Source: Betaproteobacteria bacterium
GTDB lineage: Bacteria; Pseudomonadota; Gammaproteobacteria; Burkholderiales; UBA3065
Length of the DNA stretch: 46,072 bases
NCBI GenBank assembly: GCA_027490755.1
Contig: JAIXXL010000033.1
Span: 1-46,072, forward strand
Direction: 5' to 3'
How positions within the stretch are numbered: the first letter of the stretch is position 1; every line of letters begins with the position of its first letter. The notes beneath the pieces are model-generated. The model ran no database searches, was not told the DNA's origin, and saw only the letters and a program-made list of their open reading frames with translations. Shown here piece by piece: positions 7,253-14,239 of this stretch. Position numbers and translations under genes: made by a program.

Positions 7253-8026
7253 TCAGTAACCGAGGATGATGGCGTCGACGGTCCCGGCCGCCGGCACGCC
7301 TGCCGCGTCATAGCAGGCGACCAAAACGCCGGCGGAGGCCGACTTTTCCAGTACCTGCACGCGCACGGCCGTCCCGCCGTCGGCCTGCAGCGTCAGCAGC
7401 ACGTTGACGATCTTCGCGAACGTCTTGCCGTAGAACGGCAGCCGCGCGCCGCCCTGCGGGACCGGGTAGTCGTTGATCCGCACCTCGACGTCGGGCACAT
7501 CGACCAGCAGCCGGCACTTGCCGATCATCCCGCGCCGGGAACCGGCGCCGGTCGTGAAGCGGAACTGGTAGCTGCGGCCGTTGGCGACGGCCTGCCCGGG
7601 CCATGTCGAAAACGGGATCAGCGCGAAATTGGAATCGGCATAGAACGGTTCGGCATCGGCTCGGAAGAATGCATCGAGGTCGTTGCCTGACCAGATCGGG
7701 TTGAGTTCGGCGAACCGGTACTGGATCGCCTGTGCCTCGCCGGCCATGTCCAGATCCAGCGTCATCGTCGCGCCTTCGATGGCGACCGTCGGTTCGATGA
7801 TCGGCGTCTCATAGGTCAGCGCCTTGAAGGCATCGGTCCAGAACGGCGCAACATCGGATGCATAGAAGGTGCGCGGATCGTCGAGCCAGAACGGGCTGAT
7901 GCCCAATGCATACAGGCGGCCGTTCTCGATGACGCCATTGGTGACGATCCCACCGGCGATCTGCGCGGCGTAGGTCAGGAACGAGTTGACGCCGCCCGAG
8001 CCGATCGGCGCGTTGCCCAAAGCCAT
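7253..8026 (-). CDS. Phage tail-associated structural protein, function unknown
   Basis: A 257-residue protein without a recognised enzyme motif. The N-terminus (APIGSGGVNSFLTYAAQIAG) is small-residue rich. The middle has repeated aromatic/Asp segments (SPFWLDDPRTFYASDVAPFW; DAFFRADAEPFYADSNFALI), suggesting an internal duplication. The C-terminal half is beta-rich and includes VDVPDVEVRINDYPVPQGGA. It lies between the GH16 tail enzyme and the three fibre paralogs, so it may connect or assemble them. No catalytic residues can be assigned. Confidence 0.65.
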   Translation of the reverse strand: MALGNAPIGSGGVNSFLTYAAQIAGGIVTNGVIENGRLYALGISPFWLDDPRTFYASDVAPFWTDAFKALTYETPIIEPTVAIEGATMTLDLDMAGEAQAIQYRFAELNPIWSGNDLDAFFRADAEPFYADSNFALIPFSTWPGQAVANGRSYQFRFTTGAGSRRGMIGKCRLLVDVPDVEVRINDYPVPQGGARLPFYGKTFAKIVNVLLTLQADGGTAVRVQVLEKSASAGVLVACYDAAGVPAAGTVDAIILGY

Positions 8027-8037
8027 GCCGCCCCTCC

Positions 8038-9309
8038 TTACGGATTACGCAGCTTCCAAGCCCGCACGTACCGGATCTCGAAGCTGTTGGTCTGCCCTTG
8101 CGGCGTCTCGGAGACGTTCGGGTTCGGGCTTTCATTACCGACCGCACGGCCCATCCACAGGTCGATCAGCAGGTACATCGGCCGTGACGCAAAGTTCGCC
8201 TGCGTGTACTTCGTCGAAGGCAGCTTGATCGCCACCGAGTTGTCGATGTCGGCCTTCACGTACAGCGGCTGGCCGTTGAAGTACGGCGTGATGCCGCTGC
8301 TGTCCCAGCGGCAGCCGTAGACGTTGTAGGTCGCTGATAGGTCTTTGGTCGGGAAGTACGAGTTCGAGCCGCCGGCCATGCGCTGGTGGCCGGCGCGGTC
8401 ATTGGTGACCTGGTTGTTCCAGACGGTGAAGACGTAATCGGTCGGCCGCAGGTTGACGTCGGCATACAGGAACGCGTTGACGTTACCGTCATAGCCGCCC
8501 GGGTAAGCCTCCATCACATCGATCTCGGTGTGGATGACGTTCTCGCTGGCGGCATGGTTGAACAGCCAGAAGGCCGGGAACAGGCCGCGGCCGCGCGGCA
8601 GCTTGCACTCCATCTCGAAGAAGCCGTACTGCATCGCGAACTTGCCGTCGGTGGCGAAGTCCCGCTCGTAGAAGCCGTTGTAGTTCGGATAACCGGGCGC
8701 GGCCCCGCTGCCGCCCCACAACTGCGGCCAGACGTACAGGCTGCCGTTCTGGACGGCGTAGTTTTTCGGCAGCGTCGATTGCGGCGACCCGCGCCGGTAC
8801 CAGATCGAGTCGTGCCACTTGTTCGTGTCCAGCGCCACGCCGTCGAATTCGTCGCGGAACCCGTCGGTATTGATCGAGAAGTAATCGGCCGGGTCCTGTC
8901 CTTGCGGCCAGACTTCGTCGGTCGAGCCGCCGGTCCCGCCGGTGCTGCCTGTGCCGCCGCCGCCGGGCGCGGTCGGCTGGGCGAAGGCGTTGACCTGGTG
9001 GGCCGTCAGGTCGAGGAACACGTGCTTGAGGCCGGCGATGAAGTTGACCGGCTGATTCTGGTTCGATGACGACAGTACTGTCGTGCGCGTGAGCGTATTG
9101 GCGGCCGAGTACGTGTAGAACCCGATTTCCCACGCGCCGGTCGGCGACCCGAGGGAATCGACCGCCACCACGCAGCAGTAGCAGGTGTCGCCCACCGTCA
9201 TGACCGACGCGAATGACCGGAAGCCGATCATCGCGCCGGCCAGCGTGATCGTGGTCGTACCGGTCGAGGTCGTCGTCTCGCGCACGCGGTCGGCGATGAT
9301 GTTGGCCAT
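8038..9309 (-). CDS. Tail protein with GH16 glycoside hydrolase domain (putative depolymerase)
   Basis: A 423-residue two-part tail protein. Residues 1-110 form a domain shared with the next gene upstream (IIADRVRE, PTGAWEIGFYT, FLDLTAHQVNAF), probably the virion anchor. A Gly/Thr-rich linker follows (about 115-130). Residues 145-423 resemble GH16 beta-glucanases and galactanases, with the catalytic signature EIDVME near residue 260, a DEFDG start and FEIRYVRAWK at the end. It would cut a beta-linked surface polysaccharide during adsorption; the substrate is not predictable. No signal peptide is present, consistent with virion assembly. Confidence 0.85.
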   Translation of the reverse strand: MANIIADRVRETTTSTGTTTITLAGAMIGFRSFASVMTVGDTCYCCVVAVDSLGSPTGAWEIGFYTYSAANTLTRTTVLSSSNQNQPVNFIAGLKHVFLDLTAHQVNAFAQPTAPGGGGTGSTGGTGGSTDEVWPQGQDPADYFSINTDGFRDEFDGVALDTNKWHDSIWYRRGSPQSTLPKNYAVQNGSLYVWPQLWGGSGAAPGYPNYNGFYERDFATDGKFAMQYGFFEMECKLPRGRGLFPAFWLFNHAASENVIHTEIDVMEAYPGGYDGNVNAFLYADVNLRPTDYVFTVWNNQVTNDRAGHQRMAGGSNSYFPTKDLSATYNVYGCRWDSSGITPYFNGQPLYVKADIDNSVAIKLPSTKYTQANFASRPMYLLIDLWMGRAVGNESPNPNVSETPQGQTNSFEIRYVRAWKLRNP

Positions 9310-9324
9310 GCGGGTCTCTCCTGG

Positions 9325-10281
9325 TCAGATCGGGGTCGGGGCCGGCAGCGACAGCGTCGGAAAGACTTGCGCTGCGTACTGCCCTTTCTGGATGTGGAAG
9401 GTCGGCGTCGGGTTTACGCCGTCCGGGCACAGCGCGGTCAATGCCACGCCGTTGGTCGTCATGTAAGTGTCCCAATACGTCCACTGGTCGATGATCGGGC
9501 AGGACTTCGCGATGGCCGCATCGTAGGTCGCCTGTCCGTACTGGCTCGTCAAGGCGAGGTTCGTCTTGTGCGTGATCTCCACAATCACGGCCTTGCCGGC
9601 GTCCTTGGCGATCTGGATGATCGTCTCAAGGTCGGTGCGGAACGCCTGTTGCGTGCGCCCGGCCTGCATGTCGGCGATCCCCAAGCTCAGGATGATGATG
9701 TCGGCGGTCGATTCCACCGTCATGAAATACTGCCAGTTCGGGTGCAGGCCATCGGTGCCGGCCAGCACCTGGTCGGTCCGCATGCCCGGCACGGCTTCGT
9801 TGAAGACGCCGTACGGCGGGTTGCCCGGCAGCGCGGCGGCGAATGCCATCGGATGCGTCGTCGTCACGCGGCCGCCGCCGGCCGAGCCGTTGAACCCCCA
9901 GATGTCGTTGCCGCCGAAGTATTCGATCCGGCGTTCACGGTACTGCACCTGCGTCAGCGCCTGTACCTGCCGGGCCGTGACGTCGATGAAGACCTCCTTG
10001 ACGTCGGAGGCGAAGTCGACCGGCTGGCCGCCGTTGGAACTGGCGTCGACCCGGGTGCGCAGGATCGCGTTGCCGTCGGTGAGCGTGTAGTAGCCGACTT
10101 CCCACGCGCCGGTCGGTTCGCCTTTCGCGTTGATGGCGACGATCGCGCCGTGGAACGTATCGCCGACCGTGCCGACGGCGGCAAATGGCCGGTAGCCGAC
10201 CGGCGCGCCCTGCAGCGTCAGCGTGCCGACGCCCGTGCCGGTCGTTACTTCCTTGATGCGGTCGGCAATGATCTCTGGCAT
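9325..10281 (-). CDS. Tail protein with SGNH-hydrolase-like domain, catalytic residues apparently altered
   Basis: A 318-residue protein. The first 110 residues are homologous to the GH16 protein next to it (IIADRIKE, PTGAWEVGYYT, FIDVTARQVQAL). The rest looks like an SGNH/GDSL esterase fold: block I at YFGGNDIWGF, block III at LSLGIADMQ, block V at CPDGVNPTPTFH. Each normally catalytic residue looks changed: Ser of GDS is Asn, Asn of GxND is Ala, and the DxxH His is Asn, although another His lies four residues beyond the Pro. It may be a carbohydrate-binding pseudoenzyme or use different residues. The ATG at 10281 was chosen because it starts the shared domain. Confidence 0.7.
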   Translation of the reverse strand: MPEIIADRIKEVTTGTGVGTLTLQGAPVGYRPFAAVGTVGDTFHGAIVAINAKGEPTGAWEVGYYTLTDGNAILRTRVDASSNGGQPVDFASDVKEVFIDVTARQVQALTQVQYRERRIEYFGGNDIWGFNGSAGGGRVTTTHPMAFAAALPGNPPYGVFNEAVPGMRTDQVLAGTDGLHPNWQYFMTVESTADIIILSLGIADMQAGRTQQAFRTDLETIIQIAKDAGKAVIVEITHKTNLALTSQYGQATYDAAIAKSCPIIDQWTYWDTYMTTNGVALTALCPDGVNPTPTFHIQKGQYAAQVFPTLSLPAPTPI

Positions 10282-10283
10282 GG

Positions 10284-12677
10284 TCAGTCCGTCAGGAAAG
10301 TGGCCGCATAGCCGCGCGCCTGCATGTCGAAAACCTCGACGACGTTGCCGATCGGGATGGCGGCGAAGGAACTGGAGATCAGCGTGACGTTCGCGCTCTC
10401 GTTGCCCGACGTATCGACGGCCTTGATCATCAGCGTGACGTCGCCTTGCGGGCGCGTCGGCGGCGTGTAGGGGGAGGACGTCAGCAGGCCTGCGTGCAGC
10501 GGCGCGGCATCGGACCAGCTGGCATTCGAGCCGTAATGGAACCGGATGCGGTAGCCGGCCAGATCGACATCGTCGATGCCGCCCCACGCCAGGCGGTCGC
10601 CGTCGATGATGAACCACGGCACGTCGGTCGGCGGGGCCGACTTGCCGACGACGATGTGCGGCGCGGCATAGCTCCACGGACCCGCCACGCCGCGGCGCGA
10701 TACCAGGCGCGCGCGCAGCAGGTAGGCGCGGCCTTCGATGACCGGGCCGACGAAGCCGAATGTTGAGTCGCCCGGCAGCCCGGGCAGCCGCGTCCAGACG
10801 TCTTCGTCATCGTCGGCCAGTTGCACCTCGATCTGGACGGTGCCCGAGCCCGACAGCAGCACCGCCTGCGTCAGGTCCCACGACAGCCGAATGCGCGGGA
10901 CGATCGTGCCGTCGGCCTGCATGACGAGGTTGGCCGCGCCCGACGCCGCCTGCACGTTCTCCAGCGCCGGGACCACGCCCGGGATCGGCAGGCTGGTGTC
11001 GCGCGCCGGGTCGAACAGCAGCGGCTGGCCGCCGTTCCACTGGTAGGCCGCTGCCGCTTCCTCCCGCAGAACGAGGTCGATGCCGCCGTCGGACGACAGT
11101 TTCCATTCCATGACGCGGAAAGTCTTGGCGACCCAGCCGAACTTGGGCATCGTGACGTTGACGGTATCCCATGCCTTCAACTTCATCGCCGACAGCTTGG
11201 CCGGGAACTCGACGGTGATCCCCTGCCGGGCACGGTCGAGCGTCAGTTTCGCCAGCCGTTGCGCGACCAGGCCGTCCTTCGTGAACGGCAGCTCGATGTC
11301 GCGGACGATCTGCGTGCCGCCGTCCTGCCCCTGGTAGAAGCTGTTGGTGACCGGCGGGAAATCGACCGGCTGCCATGTCGGGTCCGTGCCAGTACCGTTG
11401 ACGTAGGTGCCCTTGACGGCATTGAAGAGTTCCTTGCGCGGCGTCCTTGCCTGTACCTTGATCGTTCCGCGCAAGTCGTCTGCCGTCAGCGTCACGGTCG
11501 GTACGTCATAGGCAGCGGCATGCACGCGCATGATCCCGCCCGACAGAACGACCGAGCCGCCGGCCGCGCTCATCATCTGCTTGAGGTTGTCGTCGGGCGC
11601 GTTGTCGGCATAGCAGACGCCGTGCAATTCATATCGCTTCGGCTGCAGGGAATCGACGAATTCGTCGCTGATGTTGGCCGCGGCGATCACCGATGCGGTG
11701 TCGATGTCATCAATCGCCAGACCGAACCCTTCCGGGTGCCGCAGGTAGTCGTAAACGCACAAGGCCCAATTGGCCGAATAGCCGGTGGTGCTGGTACGCG
11801 GGTCGAGCACTTTCCTGCCGCGCACCTGTGCCTTGATGTTCGGGATACCGGTCTCGAACGTATCGGCATCCCATTCGAGCCGGACGTACAGGTAGGCGAT
11901 GCCGGCCAGCCGGTGGTCGTTCGTCCACCGGTCGCCCTTCATCGCGGCGACCAAGTCAGGGTCGGCCTGCTGGGCGTTCGTGCCCAGGTACTTGCGGATG
12001 CGGAGAAGCGAGTCGGCGCTCTTTTTCTCAAAGGTGAGCACGAACGTGCGGTTGGCGTTCGTTGACGGGATATACAGGCGCGAGCCGATGAGCGTATAGC
12101 CGACGGCCACGGCCGATGTGGATGGGTAGGCGGCGCCCGGTTCGATCAGCGAGACGATGCGCGCCGGTACCTCATCGAGGTCGACCCACTGGCTGCCTGC
12201 CGTGTAATTGACCGAGATCTTGACCGTCTCCGAGCGGTCTTTCCTGTATTTGCCTTCGGTGACGAAACCGTTGGCGTCGAGCGCGCCGACCGGTTCCTCG
12301 TTCAGGTAGACCTCGCCGATGGCATCGACTTCGTGCGCGGCCAGCAAGATCACCATGTGCAGGTAGCCGTTGCGGTGGATCTTGTCGCTCGTGAACCGGT
12401 CGGTCGTGGCGGCGAACGCCAGCGTGCCGGAAGTCACGACATCGCCATAGACCAGGTTGCGCGGCGAGGTCGACGATCGGACGATCTGCTGGCGGCCGGC
12501 GGCGTCGCCCATGCCCGAGGTCGGCGGCTTCTTCGCGAAGACCGCGCCGTAGACGTAGGATGCCGCATAGACGGCGGCATAGGTCAGGAACGTCGACGAC
12601 AGCAGGAACCCGGCGACGGTCGTGCCCAGGGCCGGGCCGAAGATCCAGACCGAGACGGCAACGACGGCTTGCGGCAT
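10284..12677 (-). CDS. Tail tip / host-specificity protein (lambda J-like)
   Basis: A 797-residue protein with the layout of the siphovirus tail-tip hub. A small hydrophobic N-terminus (residues 5-50) is followed by SSTSPRNLVYGDVVTSGTLA, a hallmark of J-like proteins. A large conserved hub region runs to about residue 560 (DWALCVYDYLRHPEGFG-like segment, LPFTKDGLVAQRLAKLTLDR). Fibronectin-like segments occupy the C-terminal third (APPTDVPWFIIDGDRLAWGG; GYRIRFHYG). It ends the tail tube, binds the tape measure complex and positions receptor-binding proteins. The ATG at 12677 directly follows the NlpC-like gene. Confidence 0.88.
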   Translation of the reverse strand: MPQAVVAVSVWIFGPALGTTVAGFLLSSTFLTYAAVYAASYVYGAVFAKKPPTSGMGDAAGRQQIVRSSTSPRNLVYGDVVTSGTLAFAATTDRFTSDKIHRNGYLHMVILLAAHEVDAIGEVYLNEEPVGALDANGFVTEGKYRKDRSETVKISVNYTAGSQWVDLDEVPARIVSLIEPGAAYPSTSAVAVGYTLIGSRLYIPSTNANRTFVLTFEKKSADSLLRIRKYLGTNAQQADPDLVAAMKGDRWTNDHRLAGIAYLYVRLEWDADTFETGIPNIKAQVRGRKVLDPRTSTTGYSANWALCVYDYLRHPEGFGLAIDDIDTASVIAAANISDEFVDSLQPKRYELHGVCYADNAPDDNLKQMMSAAGGSVVLSGGIMRVHAAAYDVPTVTLTADDLRGTIKVQARTPRKELFNAVKGTYVNGTGTDPTWQPVDFPPVTNSFYQGQDGGTQIVRDIELPFTKDGLVAQRLAKLTLDRARQGITVEFPAKLSAMKLKAWDTVNVTMPKFGWVAKTFRVMEWKLSSDGGIDLVLREEAAAAYQWNGGQPLLFDPARDTSLPIPGVVPALENVQAASGAANLVMQADGTIVPRIRLSWDLTQAVLLSGSGTVQIEVQLADDDEDVWTRLPGLPGDSTFGFVGPVIEGRAYLLRARLVSRRGVAGPWSYAAPHIVVGKSAPPTDVPWFIIDGDRLAWGGIDDVDLAGYRIRFHYGSNASWSDAAPLHAGLLTSSPYTPPTRPQGDVTLMIKAVDTSGNESANVTLISSSFAAIPIGNVVEVFDMQARGYAATFLTD

Positions 12678-12678
12678 T

Positions 12679-13083
12679 TCAGATCCTCCACGCGCGCGCG
12701 GCCTGCGCGACCGGCAAGAATGCCAGCCCGTCGGCAGCAGGCACGGCCACGTGCGCGCCGATGTATATGCCCAGCGACATCCCCTGCCCCGCATCGATGG
12801 CGACGGCGTCGCCGCGCCCGGCCAAGGCGACCGGCACTTCGGGTCCCAGGCGAGCGGCGGCGATGGCTTCGACGCCGCCGAGCTCGTCCAGCAGATGGGC
12901 GGCGGCCAGCGCGGTGCTGTAGGTTCCGCGCACATCGGCTGCCGGGTCGGTGCCCGTCATCGCCTGTACCGCATCGGCGGCAAACAGGCAGCAGTCGTTG
13001 CCGCCCCAAGAGAACGGCGCGTCGCGCCGGGACTCGACGAAGGCAGCCAGCAGTTCGGGCCAGTCGATCAGCCGCGCTGTCAT
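12679..13083 (-). CDS. NlpC/P60-like tail assembly protein (DUF6950-type)
   Basis: A 134-residue protein with the FSWGGNDCCLFAADAVQAM motif, matching the Cys-containing helix of NlpC/P60-like phage tail proteins. These act as peptidoglycan hydrolases or as structural relics at the tail tip. A clear catalytic His motif is not visible, so activity is uncertain. The start at 13083 overlaps the previous stop by ATGA and gives MTARLIDWPELL; an ATG four codons upstream is possible. The gene order tape measure - minor tails - NlpC-like - tip protein is standard. Confidence 0.75.
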   Translation of the reverse strand: MTARLIDWPELLAAFVESRRDAPFSWGGNDCCLFAADAVQAMTGTDPAADVRGTYSTALAAAHLLDELGGVEAIAAARLGPEVPVALAGRGDAVAIDAGQGMSLGIYIGAHVAVPAADGLAFLPVAQAARAWRI

Positions 13084-13637
13084 GACCGGCCCCACAGGAT
13101 GTCGACTTCGACCATGTCGGCGACATGTTCGAGGCCGCGGTCGCCGGGCCAGCGGTTCTGCTGGTCTTCGTTGTTGAACCGTCCCGCGCGCGGCCGCATC
13201 CAGTCGACGGTGGGCGGCTCGACGGTGACGGTGATGGCACTCTGGTCGGCCCGCGATTCAATGGCCATCGTGTCGATCCTGCCGAAGTAGACGCGGATCG
13301 GCGTGCCGATCAATGCATTGGCGTCGTCCATCAGCGCGAACCAGATCTGGCAGCGCTTGCCCTGGTAATCCTCGGCCAGTGAGGTCGCGATCAGTTCGTT
13401 CGGTACGCCCGACAAGGTCAGGGCCACGCCCTTGACCTCGCCGCTGGCGGTCTCGTAGATCGGCGCGGCCGCCCCGAAGTCGCCCAGCCCCGTCCACGCG
13501 AAGCCGCCCCAGGTATAGGCGAACGGCAGGTTCGACACCCGCAGCACGGTGGCAAAGTCCAGTTGCGCGAACAGGCAGGCGTTGACCTGCCGGGCGGCCA
13601 CGGCAGTCAGTTGCGGGGCGGTCAGGTCGCGCGGCAT
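13080..13637 (-). CDS. Minor tail protein (DUF2163-like baseplate hub/tail tip component)
   Basis: A 185-residue protein beginning MPRDLTAPQLTAVAARQVN. The segment YTWGGFAWTGLGDFGAAAPI, then EVKGVALTLSGVP, resembles the tail-tip proteins that precede the NlpC-like protein in lambda-like and gene-transfer-agent tails. The C-terminus is aromatic and charged (NRWPGDRGLEHVADMVEVDI). It is translationally coupled to the NlpC-like gene through ATGA. The assignment rests mostly on gene order; a role in the distal tail ring or hub is inferred. Confidence 0.65.
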   Translation of the reverse strand: MPRDLTAPQLTAVAARQVNACLFAQLDFATVLRVSNLPFAYTWGGFAWTGLGDFGAAAPIYETASGEVKGVALTLSGVPNELIATSLAEDYQGKRCQIWFALMDDANALIGTPIRVYFGRIDTMAIESRADQSAITVTVEPPTVDWMRPRAGRFNNEDQQNRWPGDRGLEHVADMVEVDILWGRS

Positions 13638-13638
13638 T

Positions 13639-14223
13639 TCAGAACGCTTCCATGCAGTCGAAGATGATCGTTTCGTACAGGTCGCCCGGCAGGCGCGTGA
13701 CGGCATAGTCGTTTGACGCCAGCATCATCGTCGTCGCCGGGTTCGTGCCGATGACGGCTCCCCCCGACGTCGGGCTGGCGCGCCATGCCGGCGTGATCTG
13801 CAATGTCGCCTGTCCGCTGCCGTTGGTCGTCGCGTCGGCCGTGACCATCTTCAGTTCGCCGCCGGCCTCGATGAAGTCGCCGGCGCGGAAGATCAGCGTG
13901 GCGGCGGCATAGCCTGAGACGGCCAGCGTCTTGCCGGTCTGCCCGGCCCCGTTGACGACACCCAGCCCGGTACTGCCCGGGCGGTGGTGCGGCGTCAGGA
14001 AAAAGCGGCCCGCCTGTCCGTCGAGGCTGGCGAGGAAAGCGTCGAGGATCGCCGCTTTTGCCTTTGATTGGCCCGTGAATTCCAGCGTGGCGACCCAGCG
14101 CGCCCCGGGCCGGGCGATCGTCTGGACGGTGCCGGTAAACGGCGAGGTGAACGTGTCGGTATTGGCGCGCAATCCCCAGGTGCTGCGGGTGGGGATGATG
14201 GCGGGGAAGTTCAGCGTCGGCAT
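13639..14223 (-). CDS. Minor tail protein (distal tail-like)
   Basis: A 194-residue protein starting MPTLNFPAIIPTRSTWGLRA. The opening and the phrase FTGTVQTIARPGARWVATLE are typical of phage minor tail proteins encoded right after the tape measure gene. The central part (SGLG/TLAVSGYAAATLIFRAGDF) looks like an inserted beta domain. It probably forms the first ring of the tail tip on which tube assembly starts. It overlaps nothing but its immediate neighbours and has no enzyme motif. Confidence 0.65.
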   Translation of the reverse strand: MPTLNFPAIIPTRSTWGLRANTDTFTSPFTGTVQTIARPGARWVATLEFTGQSKAKAAILDAFLASLDGQAGRFFLTPHHRPGSTGLGVVNGAGQTGKTLAVSGYAAATLIFRAGDFIEAGGELKMVTADATTNGSGQATLQITPAWRASPTSGGAVIGTNPATTMMLASNDYAVTRLPGDLYETIIFDCMEAF

Positions 14224-14239
14224 GATGGTTCCGGCAGGA

